Source: Halomonas sp. I5-271120 (GTDB lineage: Bacteria > Pseudomonadota > Gammaproteobacteria > Pseudomonadales > Halomonadaceae). From it: a stretch of DNA of 64,000 nt. The stretch's first letter is position 1. Each line of letters begins with the position of its first letter. Below the pieces are notes generated by a model. It was not told where the DNA came from. It did not search any database and saw nothing but the letters and a program-made list of their open reading frames with translations. The position numbers and the translations under genes were made by a program. Positions 27,422 through 38,128 of the stretch are shown here, piece after piece. The DNA is taken from contig NZ_CP130701.1 of assembly GCF_030553075.1 (NCBI RefSeq), positions 3,348,001 to 3,412,000 on the forward strand, given 5' to 3'.

Positions 27422-28329
27422 TAGGTTTTGTCCGAAAAGTCTGATTTGCTAATGTTTCCGATGCCGTAACTGCATAGGTGATGCATGGCAGGATGTCACG
27501 AACTCTCAGACGCAAGCTGGCAGATGACCGAAGACATCGTCTCACCGCCTCAGACAATGGGCCGCCCGCTCCGGGATGACCGCCAAGTGCTGAACGGGAT
27601 CTTCTGGATCAGGCACCAAATGGCGCGATCTCCCAGAGCGGTATGGTCCCTGGAAGACCGTCTATGACCGCTTCCGGCAATGGCGAGACGATGGCACCTT
27701 CGAGGCTATCCTGAATCGGCTACATCTCAAGCTACGGGAAGACGGGCTGATGGATTTGGATACCTGGATGATCGATTCCACCTCGATCCGGGCCACCCGG
27801 GCTGCCTCTGGAGGCGGCAAAAAGGGGGATCGAAAGAACCCATAGACCATGCGCTGGGGCGCAGTCGAGGCGGCCTGACTACCAAGATCCACATGCTTTG
27901 CGATCGGCATGGCTGGCCACTAACGTTCACCGTGTCGCCGGGGCAGGATTCGGATACCCGCCACTTTGTTCCTACCATGGAGCACGTCCATTTGCCTGGG
28001 CGAGTGGGACGACCACGTAAACGTTGCCGATACATCGTGGCGGACAAAGGCTACGACAGTGATTCCCTCCGCCGGTACTGCGACCGCCACCGGATGAAGC
28101 CGATCATTGCCAGACGCAAGATGCTCCGAAAGCCACGGCCGGGGGCGTCCAGGGGATTTGACAAGCCGCGCTACCGGGAAAGAAACGTCATCGAGCGTTG
28201 CATCGGCTGAATCAAGGAACTACGCCGTGTCTGCACGCGCTATGACAAGCTCGCCAGCAGTTTCAAGGCGTTGGTATGCCTGGCCTGCATAGACCGTTGT
28301 TTGCGTGCAGACTTTTCAGACAAAACCTA
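27422..28329 (+). mobile_element. IS5-family element, copy 1 (decayed)
   Basis: About 908 bp bounded by inverted repeats TAGGTTTTGTCCGAAAAGTC and, at the right end, the complement of TAGGTTTTGTCTGAAAAGTC. Same ends as the intact copy at 38129-39046. The right end abuts an ISL3-type fragment, so it inserted into older IS material. Confidence 0.85.
27485..28327 (+). pseudogene. IS5-family transposase, inactivated
   Basis: Compared with the intact copy at 38128-38982, it lacks 8 nt near 27605 (CTGTGCTC), has a further one-base deletion in the G-run near 27825, and has TGA in place of TGG within CIGWIKELRR (about 28207). Three independent lesions make it non-functional. The DDE region (ADKGYDSDSLRRYCDRH) is still legible. 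Confidence 0.85.
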
Positions 28330-28376
28330 GGACGTGGTACTCGGGAAGGTGAAGGATGTTGTCAGGCAAGCTAGTC
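28330..28376 (-). pseudogene. N-terminal fragment of an ISL3-family transposase
   Basis: Minus strand ATG at 28376 reads MTSLPDNILHLPEYHVL, matching MSILPDNVLHSPEYRIL of the ISL3 gene at 60808-62110; flanking DNA also matches (GTTGTCAGGCA, TCATGCAAAC). It is cut off by the IS5 end. Confidence 0.75.
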
Positions 28377-28456
28377 ATGCAAACTTTCCTTGTCGACATG
28401 GTCCATAGATGATCGCGACTCTTTGACCGCGTTGTTTTCTACGAACTGAAGGTGAG

Positions 28457-28903
28457 TTACTCCCTTGGGTCTTCTGCTTCTCTGAGCCCTTCATGCAATG
28501 ACGCAATTAGCGGGCAAGTGATATTGCCTTGTTTTGCATGGCATCGGTCGACCATTTCGCTCAGCACCTTCTCAATTCTTTCAAGCCTGTCGATCTTCTC
28601 GCGAACGTCCCCTAACTTGTGCTCTGCGAGAGCACTGGCTTCTTGACAGTGGGCGCCATCTTCCAGCCGAAGTAGGTCACTGATCTCATCCAGACTAAAG
28701 CCTAGCTGCTGCGCCGTTTTCACGAACGTCAACCTGTCGATATCGGCGGCACTATAGCGTCGAATACCTCCGGGAGGTCGTTCGGGCTCCGATAATAGCC
28801 CTCGTCGCTGGTAATAGCGGATTGTCTCGACATTGACGCCGGCCGCTTTGGCCAGGCCGCCAATGGTCATGGTGTCCGCCACTTTATCTGCATGTCTCTT
28901 CAT
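28457..28903 (-). CDS. merR: Mercuric resistance regulator MerR
   Basis: 148 aa. Winged helix-turn-helix [20 protein letters not shown] (about 13-32), then a dimer helix. The three Hg(II)-binding cysteines of MerR are present: HCQEAS (about 93), [16 protein letters not shown] (about 128 and 137). DNA-distorting activator and repressor of the mer operon, reading divergently from merT. The ATG at 28903 is kept because GGAG precedes it; 28870 is a shorter alternative. Confidence 0.95.
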   Translation of the reverse strand: MKRHADKVADTMTIGGLAKAAGVNVETIRYYQRRGLLSEPERPPGGIRRYSAADIDRLTFVKTAQQLGFSLDEISDLLRLEDGAHCQEASALAEHKLGDVREKIDRLERIEKVLSEMVDRCHAKQGNITCPLIASLHEGLREAEDPRE

Positions 28904-28908
28904 GATGC

Positions 28909-28939
28909 TTGACTCCGTACCAAGCTACGGAAGTAACCT
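28909..28939 (+). promoter_or_regulatory. mer operator-promoter (PmerT) with 19-bp spacer
   Basis: -35 TTGACT (28909-28914), MerR dyad TCCGTACCAAGCTACGGA (28914-28931) and -10 TAACCT (28934-28939). The 19-bp spacer is the classical MerR-regulated arrangement. Confidence 0.92.
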
Positions 28940-28976
28940 TATCGTAGCTCCCCCCATCCCGAAAGGAGAATCGTCA

Positions 28977-29327
28977 ATGCGGACATCTAAAACGGGGCGA
29001 GGACCCCTGGCCGCCGGAGGAGTCGCGGCCCTCCTGGCCTCGGCGTGTTGCCTCGGCCCGCTGGTTCTGATCACGCTGGGCGTTTCCGGCGCCTGGATCA
29101 GCAATCTGGCGTCGCTGGAGCCCTATCGCCCGCTCTTTATCGGCGTCGCGCTGATGGCGATGTTCTTCGCCTGGCGTCGCGTCTTTCGGCCAGTGGAAAA
29201 GTGCCAGCCGGGAGAGGTGTGTGCCGTGCCACGGGTCAGGACGGGCTACAAGGCGATCTTCTGGCTCGTATTGCTGCTGGTGCTAATCGCCCTGGTATTC
29301 CCCTACGTCTTGCCCCTGTTCTATTAA
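28977..29327 (+). CDS. merT: Mercuric ion transporter MerT
   Basis: 116 aa, three membrane helices. The first helix carries the vicinal pair ASACCLGPLVLITLGVSGAW (about 22-41), and a cytoplasmic loop has EKCQPGEVCAVPR (about 74-86). These cysteine pairs pass Hg(II) from MerP to MerA. RBS AAGGAG upstream. First structural gene of the operon. Confidence 0.95.
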   Translation: MRTSKTGRGPLAAGGVAALLASACCLGPLVLITLGVSGAWISNLASLEPYRPLFIGVALMAMFFAWRRVFRPVEKCQPGEVCAVPRVRTGYKAIFWLVLLLVLIALVFPYVLPLFY

Positions 29328-29340
29328 AAGGAGATCTACC

Positions 29341-29637
29341 ATGAAAGCTCGTTTCGCCTTCATCGCGCTACTCGCCCTGCTCAGCACGCCCGCCTTAGCG
29401 GCCCTGCAGACCGTGAAGCTGTCGGTGCCGGGCATGACCTGTGCCGCCTGCCCGATCACCGTCAAGGCCGCCCTCAACAAGGTGGACGGCGTCTCGCAAG
29501 TCGACGTGAGCTACGCGGATCTCGAGGCCGTGGTCACCTTTGACGACGCCCGAACGTCGGTGGAGGCATTGACCGAAGCCACCACCAACGCTGGGTATCC
29601 ATCAACCCCGACATCCTCGCAAGCGGATCGAGAGTGA
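29341..29637 (+). CDS. merP: Periplasmic mercury-binding protein MerP
   Basis: 98 aa. Signal peptide (about 1-20, TPALA), then an HMA fold with the metal site VPGMTCAACPITVKAAL (about 30-46). RBS AAGGAG, 13 nt after merT. Hands Hg(II) to MerT or MerF. Confidence 0.95.
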   Translation: MKARFAFIALLALLSTPALAALQTVKLSVPGMTCAACPITVKAALNKVDGVSQVDVSYADLEAVVTFDDARTSVEALTEATTNAGYPSTPTSSQADRE

Positions 29638-29639
29638 TC

Positions 29640-29897
29640 ATGAAGAATCCCAAGACCCTGCTGCGCGTGAGCGTGATCGGCACCGTCCTGGTGGCATTGT
29701 GCTGCTTTACGCCGATCCTGGTGATCCTGCTTGGCACGGTGGGCCTGGCGGCGCTGACGGGCTATCTCGACGTTGTGTTATTGCCGGCCCTGGCCTTCTT
29801 CATCGGCCTGACCATTTATGCGATTTGGCGTAAGAAGCAGTTCGACGCCTGTTGTGACAACGGCTCTATCAAATCAAGGAATACGCCCCCTGAGTGA
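29640..29897 (+). CDS. merF: Mercury transporter MerF (first copy)
   Basis: 85 aa, two membrane helices; VALCCFTPILVILLGTVGLA (about 19-38) with the Cys pair, and a C-terminal DACCDN pair. The ATG at 29640 aligns with known MerF starts (MKNPKTLLRVS); a GTG at 29634 overlaps the merP stop and is an alternative. Confidence 0.93.
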   Translation: MKNPKTLLRVSVIGTVLVALCCFTPILVILLGTVGLAALTGYLDVVLLPALAFFIGLTIYAIWRKKQFDACCDNGSIKSRNTPPE

Positions 29898-29931
29898 CAT
29901 CAAGCAGCTGCACATCGCGGTCATCGGGTGA
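29890..29931 (+). pseudogene. Fossil start of a deleted merA
   Basis: From CTG at 29890 (where ATG would be expected) the frame reads SDIKQLHIAVIG and then TGA. HIAVIG is the first strand of the MerA FAD domain ([10 protein letters not shown] in the intact merA). So a merA without an NmerA domain once followed the first merF, and was lost when the second merF-merA unit joined. Confidence 0.65.
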
Positions 29932-29970
29932 GTTGTTTACGAGCTTGTCCGCCACGGTGAAGGAATAAGC

Positions 29971-31858
<1,888 letters not shown>

Positions 31859-31939
31859 ACGATATGAGCGCGACCGTGGTGCCACTGGGCGGCGGCACCA
31901 CGGGTTTTGGGCATGGACACCACAGGGAGCCCTGTCACG

Positions 31940-32074
31940 ATGAACACGACACTACCCGATTGCGGGATGATGGGGGCGATGGGCTGGATAATGCCAGTGA
32001 TCGGAATTGCCCTACTATTGCTGCTGGTCCTGGGCATCGCCTGTTTGGTGAAGTATCTGCTCTCTAGCAAGTGA
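31940..32074 (+). CDS. Tiny membrane protein with C-x3-M-G-x-MGW-x-MP motif
   Basis: 44 aa, ATG at 31940 with AGGGAG upstream. It reads MNTTLPDCGMMGAMGWIMPV and then one membrane helix and a KYLLSSK tail. A similar 48-aa protein is at 49593-49739. A second frame (GTG at 31855, overlapping the merA stop) is open across this stretch but has no coherent structure. Inferred: a small inner-membrane metal protein co-transcribed with merA. Confidence 0.65.
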   Translation: MNTTLPDCGMMGAMGWIMPVIGIALLLLLVLGIACLVKYLLSSK

Positions 32075-32384
32075 GCGTACTGAGCGAGCCATCAACCAGC
32101 TAATCCGTTGTGGGTTGAGTTTGTCGGCCACCTTTCTCTCTCGCATACCAACCAGATAATCCGGATACCCAGAATTCTTTGGCAATTTCAAACCCGGCGG
32201 CATCGAAATCCACAAATAAGTAGAGCGATATCTCGTAGGCCCAACCAGACAGCAACGCTTTCAGCTCGCGGGCTGCGTATTCTGCGCCATCTTGACAGGC
32301 CATGCCGTTTTATCGTGACCGATTTCGGGTGCTTTCCCGGAGTGCGTGGTCACGTTCCCGGAATCTCACCTAACGGGTCAGGCT
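32075..32384. other. Low-information stretch with an unplaced minus-strand ORF (32100-32303)
   Basis: The minus-strand frame (67 aa) reads AARELKALLSGWAYEI and LYLFVDFDAAGFEIAKEF. I do not recognise it; it may be the end of a larger lost gene. Nothing else is supported here. Confidence 0.25.
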
Positions 32385-32930
32385 CTAACCCTGTAGCGCC
32401 CGGTTCTCCAGCAGGCGCCTCAGCCCATGCAGAACCTGGTAAGCGTAGAGGCTCAGCAGCAGGCTCACATCGTTGCGGGCCATGACGTCCTGAACTTCGG
32501 AGGCGCCGCGATCGGTCGACAAGAGATGCACATCCAACGCCGACTTCACCTCGCCCATGCGCGCTTCGGCGCTGTCGCGTTTGCGGTTGAGCGCCAGGAC
32601 TTTCTCCAGTGGCCAGTCGAACTTGCTGAGGATGGTGACTAGGAAGAAGGCATGCAGCAGTAGATCATTGGTGCCTTCCAGCGGAGGGGGGGGTTCGGTA
32701 TCGCTGAGGTCGATCCATCCCATCGCACGCTGCAACATCAGGGTGCGCAGCTGACTGGCCAGCGAGTGGCGGATACGCAGCGGTTGGCGCGCGTCGACCA
32801 GGTTGTCCTCCAGCGCCCCGGTCACGTCGCTGTTATCGAGGGCTTCACGCAGCAGCATAGCGCCGCTGTCGCTGGTAGTGCGATGGCCGTCGAGCTCAAC
32901 GCAGATGGACCCGTTGTAGGACGGAATCCA
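32385..32930 (-). pseudogene. IS1380-family transposase with internal deletion
   Basis: The N-terminal part (SYNGSICVELDGH, SDSGAMLLREALDN, RQPLRIRHSLASQLRTLMLQ) resembles the start of IS1380-type transposases. It runs directly into their C-terminal part (RKRDSAEARMGEVKSAL, NDVSLLLSLYAYQVLHGLRR). The catalytic middle is missing. Confidence 0.6.
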
Positions 32931-33108
32931 GGGAGATACGCTCTCCCTATAACGGATGGTCCTCGGGAATCAGGTTCTTGGCGGAGCTCACTGATTTCTC
33001 AAGAGAATACCATCTGCTATCTTCGTTTTCAGGCTGCCCTCATGAATACGCCGGGATCAGCGTTCGTAGCGCGTCATGGGCTCATTGTGTGGCGGTTACC
33101 GTCATCAT

Positions 33109-33724
33109 GTGCTCATTGGCTACATGCGGGTGTCGAAAGCAGATGGTTCTCAAGCCACCCACCTACAGCGTGATGCGATGATAGAAGCGAGTATCGACCC
33201 GACGCACATTTATGAACACTAGGCCCCCGGCAAGCGTGAAGACCGCCCCGGACTGACGAACTTGCCTCAAGGCACTTCGGTCGGAAGACATGTTGGTGGT
33301 ATGGAAACTCGATCGACTCGGTCGGGACTTTCGGCACCTGATCAATACCGTGCATTAACTCACCGGACACGGCATTGGCTTGAAGATCTTGACCGGGTAT
33401 GGGGCTGCCATCGACACGACGACCCGAGCGGGTAAGATGGTGTTCGGGATCTTTGCTGCCATATCTGCATCCAAGCGCGAACAGATTTCTGAACGGACGC
33501 AGGCGGGGCTCGCCTCCACCCGCGCACACGGCAGGAAGGGTGGTCGGCCGTTCAAGATGACAGCCGCCAAGCTGCGCCTGGCAATGGCGGCTATGGGGAA
33601 ACCTGAAACCAAGGTGAGTGATCTCTGCCAGGAACTCGGTATCACGCGGCAAACCTTGTACCGACACATTTCGCCCAAGGGCGAGTTGCGTCCCGACGGC
33701 GAAAAGCTGCTTGCACGAACCTGA
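33109..33724 (+). pseudogene. Tn3-type serine resolvase (TnpR), broken
   Basis: Begins LIGYMRVSKADGSQATHLQR, with the catalytic Ser of the resolvase family, but stops at HIYEH; after a frameshift reads [20 protein letters not shown], another stop, then continues to KREQISERTQAGLASTRAHG and a helix-turn-helix ending GITRQTLYRHISPKGEL. No tnpA is nearby. A remnant of a Tn3-like transposon that may once have carried the mer genes. Confidence 0.75.
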
Positions 33725-33770
33725 CGCGAGATAGGACGCAATGGCACAGACCACGGGTGGAGCGATACAG

Positions 33771-33960
33771 CTATGAGCGAGAAGGCCCTGGGATCAACTT
33801 GCCTGGAATCCAGGCCAGGTAGGCCACCATGCCGAATAGCTCGACTAGGGGCTGTAAGGCTATGACCACCACGGCAGCTAACCAGGCCTCAGGCAGCATC
33901 AGGGCGATGGGCGACAGCGCATAGTCGATCGCTAGAAGGCCAACCAGCGGGCCGCCGACG
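33771..33960 (-). pseudogene. C-terminal fragment of an unrecognised membrane protein
   Basis: Minus frame ending at TAG 33771 reads GPLVGLLAIDYALSPIALML and VVVIALQPLVELFGMVAYLA, two hydrophobic helices, without a start codon of its own and with a stop just upstream. It may be the tail of a lost membrane gene. Confidence 0.4.
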
Positions 33961-33983
33961 GGTAGAGGGCACCGATCAGGTCT

Positions 33984-36035
33984 TCAGTTGCTACCACATG
34001 GCGGCACGAGACTCGCGGGGGCGGCAAGCAGCAGCGATGTGTCGGCGGACGGGGTCAGAATGCGCGTGGCCGCGTCCGGTGCCTGCAGTGCCTGCTGCAG
34101 GAGGTCCGGCGTGTCGGTGACGCCGGAAACGTCACGCTCCAGCGCCAGCAAGCCGAACAGGTCGCGGCGTTGCTGGATCCTGAGCGAGGCGACCCACAGC
34201 GGCTGAGGTGACGCCTGGCAGGTGCCGGTCAGGGTGAAATCCGTGGGCCAGACATGCAGGACCCGGCGGCGGCCCGTCTGCCTGGCGACCAGGTGCGTGG
34301 CACGCAGAGCAGAGGGCTGACCGCCGTTGAGGCGCGGCAGCGTCGGCAGGCCGGCGGCGGCATGATCGGGACTCAGCCAATGCAGGGCGTTGATCAGGGT
34401 CCAGGGGACATCGACTTGCCAGCCGGCCTTGCTCAGGCGATGTCGCAGTCCCTCCAGATCCCCCGCCCATTGCAGGACAATGGGCTCCTCGCCTTCTCCG
34501 CCCAGGTCGGTGCGATGGTCCGGCAGCTGGTGATAGGCAGTCTGAGACCAGTCCTGCCAGGCCAGTTGCTGAACCGTGGGGTGAGGCACGTAGCGCGCGC
34601 GATCGGCGGACAGTTGTTGATAAAGGTGATACGGCCAGGCCACGGCCAGGGTCAGCAGCACCACGATCAACAGCCCACGCGCCTCCCGGAGCGGCGCGTG
34701 ACGCCGCTGGTGGCTGATCGCCAGCAGGATCACCCAGGCGAAACCGATGGCGATACCGGCGCTGACGTCTGCCAACCAGTGGGCGCCCAGATAGAGACGC
34801 GAAACGGCGATCAGAGCTACTATCAGTGCCGCAGCGCCGACCACCCAGCCGCGTCGGCGGGCAGGTAGGGCCCGGGCGATGAGATAGGCCAGGAACCCGT
34901 AAAGCACCGTGTTGATGGTGGCATGACCGCTGGGGAACGAGAAGGCCTCCCAGCCGCTATAGAGCCCGGCAGTCGGACGCGGCCAGTGGACTAGCGCCTT
35001 GATCAATGGCGTGAACAGTGCCGCGCCTCCCACCGCGGACAGCCAGTAAAGCGTGCTGCGCCATGCCCGGCGTATCAGCAGCCAGGCGGCGACCGTTACG
35101 GTGAGACTGGTGGTCACGAAACCGTCGCCCAGCTCGGTGATCGCCAGCATCAGAGTGTCGCTCCAGTGGGTGCGCAGGGCCTGCAGGGCATGGAAGACCG
35201 CTTGGTTGGCCTGCACCAGCGGATCGCCGGTGAGCAGATCCTCGAGAATGCCCATAAACAGCCATAAGCAGCCGATCAGCACCGCGATGGCGATGGCCAG
35301 CATCAGCCCCTCGCCCCGGGCCGTGGCCAGCAGACGCGCTACGCCGCGCTGCGCGGTAGTCGTCTGCGGCGCACACCAGTGCTCCAGGTGGGTCACGCCA
35401 GCCTGCACCGCCTCCAGTCCCCATGTCAGCAATACGCGGCGGGTCAGCCAGACGACGGCCCAGACCAAGAGCGCCACCAGTACCATCAGCAACACCAGGC
35501 GCCCGGCGACCTGAGCGACCACATGGAGCGACTCGCCGAGCAGTACCCCGGCCAGTACGTGGGTGGTGGCCCATATGATCGCCGAGGCGATGTTGACGCT
35601 ATAGAAGCGCACCGGCGACATGCCGCTCATGCCCGCTGCCAGCGGCACGAAGGCGCGCGGCCCCTGCACGAAGCGCGCCAGGAATACGCCCTTGCCGCCG
35701 TGACGTTGAAAGAACGCCTCGGCCCGCGCCACCCATTGCGGATAACGGCTCAGTGGCCAGATGCCGGTAATGCGTGACTCGTAGCGGTACCCGAGCCAAA
35801 AGGAGATGCCATCCCCGGCGATCGCCCCCGCCAGTGCAGCGAGTATCAGCGGCACGGTGCCCAATGCCCCGGTGCTGACCAGGGCGCTGATGCCGACGAT
35901 CAGCACAGAGCCCGGCACCAGGGTGCCGGCAACCGGTAGCGCCTCTGCCATAGCGGATAGGGCCACGATGGCATATGCGATGGCACTGTGCTGCGACGAC
36001 AGGTGCGTGATAGCGGTGACGAGCGTTTCCAGCAT
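33984..36035 (-). CDS. DedA-PAP2 fusion: DedA-family membrane protein with lipid phosphatase domain
   Basis: 683 aa. Residues about 15-200 are DedA-like (PGSVLIVGISALVSTGALG, GDGISFWLGYRYES, FLARFVQGPRAFVPLAAGM). Residues about 240-430 form a PAP2 phosphatase: KALVHWPRPTAGLY, SFPSGHATINTVLYG, and SRLYLGAHWLADVSAG, the three PAP2 motifs. The C-terminal 220 residues are a hydrophilic LssY-like domain. PAP2/DedA proteins act on undecaprenyl-phosphate or phospholipids in the envelope. Co-directional with another PAP2 gene and a GT9 gene. Confidence 0.88.
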   Translation of the reverse strand: MLETLVTAITHLSSQHSAIAYAIVALSAMAEALPVAGTLVPGSVLIVGISALVSTGALGTVPLILAALAGAIAGDGISFWLGYRYESRITGIWPLSRYPQWVARAEAFFQRHGGKGVFLARFVQGPRAFVPLAAGMSGMSPVRFYSVNIASAIIWATTHVLAGVLLGESLHVVAQVAGRLVLLMVLVALLVWAVVWLTRRVLLTWGLEAVQAGVTHLEHWCAPQTTTAQRGVARLLATARGEGLMLAIAIAVLIGCLWLFMGILEDLLTGDPLVQANQAVFHALQALRTHWSDTLMLAITELGDGFVTTSLTVTVAAWLLIRRAWRSTLYWLSAVGGAALFTPLIKALVHWPRPTAGLYSGWEAFSFPSGHATINTVLYGFLAYLIARALPARRRGWVVGAAALIVALIAVSRLYLGAHWLADVSAGIAIGFAWVILLAISHQRRHAPLREARGLLIVVLLTLAVAWPYHLYQQLSADRARYVPHPTVQQLAWQDWSQTAYHQLPDHRTDLGGEGEEPIVLQWAGDLEGLRHRLSKAGWQVDVPWTLINALHWLSPDHAAAGLPTLPRLNGGQPSALRATHLVARQTGRRRVLHVWPTDFTLTGTCQASPQPLWVASLRIQQRRDLFGLLALERDVSGVTDTPDLLQQALQAPDAATRILTPSADTSLLLAAPASLVPPCGSN

Positions 36036-36074
36036 CGGGTAGCGGCTCCGGCCGGGGGGAATTGGAGGGATGGT

Positions 36075-36623
36075 TTACAGCAGGCGCACCAGACGACGGT
36101 TCAGCCAGCACTCGCGCGTATAGAAACCTCTGACAACCAGCGCCGCCAGACAGCCCGTCACCAGACCGCCGAGAACGTCGCTTGGGTAGTGGGTGCCGAC
36201 GTAGACGCGCGACAACATCACCAGAAGGCCGGCTAGCGCGAAAGCACCGCCCGAGCGGAAACGGCGTTGCAGCAGGAACGTCGCCGCGATGGCGGTGACG
36301 GCGGTGGCATGGTCGGAAGGAAACGATGGGTCCGCACTCGGCGCAATGAGCAGATGTGACAGGCCGTCGGTATAGGGGCGGGCGCGTTGCACGAACAACA
36401 GGACCAGCTGGTTGAGCATCAGCCCACCGATAAACGCCAGGCCTGCCGAGGTTGCTAAGTGACGCTCCCGATCACGCTGCGAGCGGGCCCACCACAGCGG
36501 CACCACGGCCAGCACCATCAATAGTACGCCGAAGCGTGTGATGGCGATCATCAGGGTGTTGAGCGCGGGAAACTGGCTGGCCAGGCCGTTAATGGCATGC
36601 AGCAAGGCGATATCGGGTGACAT
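36075..36623 (-). CDS. PAP2-family undecaprenyl-diphosphatase-like protein (BcrC type)
   Basis: 182 aa from the ATG at 36623 (GGAG 5 nt upstream; 36647 is an equally open alternative with GGGAG). Motifs: QRARPYTDG (K-x6-RP-like), SFPSDHATAVTAIA and SRVYVGTHYPSDVLGG. The P-S-D-H variant is typical of BcrC-like phosphatases, which recycle undecaprenyl pyrophosphate at the outer face of the inner membrane. Middle gene of the envelope cluster. Confidence 0.88.
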   Translation of the reverse strand: MSPDIALLHAINGLASQFPALNTLMIAITRFGVLLMVLAVVPLWWARSQRDRERHLATSAGLAFIGGLMLNQLVLLFVQRARPYTDGLSHLLIAPSADPSFPSDHATAVTAIAATFLLQRRFRSGGAFALAGLLVMLSRVYVGTHYPSDVLGGLVTGCLAALVVRGFYTRECWLNRRLVRLL

Positions 36624-36677
36624 GGGGGACTCCGGAGACGGGAACATTGCCGCGCTCCCTTCACTCTATCGCGACGC

Positions 36678-37841
36678 TCATGTCGCTGGATTGAAGGGAA
36701 GCACCGCCTTTCGCGACAGCTCGGCGGCATCGTGGCGTGTGTGGGTGAAGGCGATGTGATGGGAGGCGGACAGGCACAGCGTCGCGTAGTCGAGCGCAGC
36801 CACGATCTCCGCCGGGGAAGGCGACAGCAATACCTGATCGGCCCGGCCACGGGGTGTGAATTTCCGAGAAATTGAAGTGTTGAGCACGGCAGTAACCGGC
36901 ACCCCGAGCGCGGCCGCCATGTGCATGGGGCCCGTGTCCGGCGTGATCAGGCGCGGCAGCTGCGTCAGTGTGGCGGCAAAGTCGCGCAGCGGCATGGTGG
37001 AGGCCAAACAGCCATGACCGCCGCTGCGGGCTTCCAGATCCGGCCGCATAGCGGCTTCTTCCGGGCCGATCAGCAGAAGGAAGCGTAGGCCGCGATCGTT
37101 GAGCGCATCGCATAGCGCCAGCCAGAAATACAGCGGCAGGCGTTTGTTCAGGTGGCCGCCCACGAACACGCCAATATCGAACGGTTTGTCGGCCAGTTGC
37201 TGGAGTCCGACTCGCGCCCGGGCTTGTTCGGCGTCCGAGACCGTCATCCAGGGACGTGCCTCGCAATCCAGCCCCAAGGCGCGAGCGATGACCGCGGCCA
37301 CGTCATAGACATGCCTCTGGCCGGGCGGAACGCGGTAGACATGATCGTAGAGGCCGGCCAGACGCGAATCGGCGCCCATGGTGCGTCGGGCGCCGGCGGC
37401 CATCAGGCAGAGCCTGCCGGTCAGGGACGTGTCCGCCACCTGGATGGCCAGGTCATAGCGTCGCCGGCGCAGCGTGCGCCACAGCGCGACCAGTTTCCAG
37501 GGACGGACGAGCATGTCCCGGCCGAGAGCGTGGCAGTGGGTCAGTGGCATGCCCGCGAACAGGGAGACGGTGGTGTCGGTGGCCAGGTAGTCGATCTCGA
37601 GATCGGGGCGCCCTTCGGCCAGCGCGTGGATCAGCCGGGCACTTATCAGGGCGTTGCCGATGCGAAAGTTGGGGCGCACCAGCAGGACCCGCTGGACGTC
37701 CTCCAGGGTCGCCGGGGTCGCGGCGGCACCGGCGGCCGATGCGGCGAGCCGGCGGTACAGCCAGGCTTTGGCAAGCTTTTCCAGGCGCTTGCCCAACTGC
37801 CGCATGGCGGTGTGACGGCGTAGGCGGGTGAGCAGGAACAT
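36678..37841 (-). CDS. Glycosyltransferase family 9 (heptosyltransferase-like)
   Basis: 387 aa. RVLLVRPNFRIGNALISARL (about 51-70) is the GT9 opening, LPRLITPDTGPMHMAAALGV (about 301-320) the donor-site motif. GT9 enzymes move ADP-heptose onto LPS core. It starts the three-gene cluster GT9-PAP2-DedA/PAP2; a PmrA-like repeat lies 49 nt before its start. The acceptor sugar cannot be read from sequence. Confidence 0.88.
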   Translation of the reverse strand: MFLLTRLRRHTAMRQLGKRLEKLAKAWLYRRLAASAAGAAATPATLEDVQRVLLVRPNFRIGNALISARLIHALAEGRPDLEIDYLATDTTVSLFAGMPLTHCHALGRDMLVRPWKLVALWRTLRRRRYDLAIQVADTSLTGRLCLMAAGARRTMGADSRLAGLYDHVYRVPPGQRHVYDVAAVIARALGLDCEARPWMTVSDAEQARARVGLQQLADKPFDIGVFVGGHLNKRLPLYFWLALCDALNDRGLRFLLLIGPEEAAMRPDLEARSGGHGCLASTMPLRDFAATLTQLPRLITPDTGPMHMAAALGVPVTAVLNTSISRKFTPRGRADQVLLSPSPAEIVAALDYATLCLSASHHIAFTHTRHDAAELSRKAVLPFNPAT

Positions 37842-37889
37842 GACAGGGCCTCTCAGGGAAGCAAAGAGCGGCCACTATAGAGATGCTGT

Positions 37890-37906
37890 CTTAACGAACG
37901 CTTAAT
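37890..37906 (-). promoter_or_regulatory. PmrA/BasR-like box upstream of the GT9 gene
   Basis: Plus strand CTTAAC-GAACG-CTTAAT, two half-sites 11 nt apart, matching the yTTAAk-N5-yTTAAk pattern known for PmrA (BasR). It lies 49-65 nt upstream of the GT9 start. Confidence 0.45.
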
Positions 37907-37936
37907 GACTTTTTGTTGCGCCGGGGAAGCGATCAC

Positions 37937-38128
37937 TTACAGCCGCGAGGCGACCAGCGAGATGATCGCTTCGTGATCGCCTCTCAGCGTGCCCGATGGT
38001 AGTCGCCGAGCAGCGTCTCGCGGCGCTCGTCGAAATGACTCTGGGCGGCGATCATCGCCGACAGGCGAGCCTCGTTCTCGGCGACGAAGGCCAGTAGGAT
38101 CGACTTGTGGAGTTCGGCGTGCAGGTAC
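37937..38128 (-). pseudogene. C-terminal remnant resembling an F-type ATPase gamma subunit (N-ATPase type)
   Basis: Starting at the IS5 border, the minus strand reads YLHAELHKSILLAFVAENEA, RLSAMIAAQSHFDERRETLL, then a stop; after a frameshift, EAIISLVASRL. The pattern of A-E-N-x-A-R-L-x-A-M followed by E-A-I resembles the C-terminal helix of gamma subunits. The identification is tentative. The rest of the gene was lost with the IS5 insertion. Confidence 0.45.

Noticed and set aside
27342..27557. 71-codon minus frame across the IS5 left end
   Set aside because: Contains the IS inverted repeat; artefact of the insertion.
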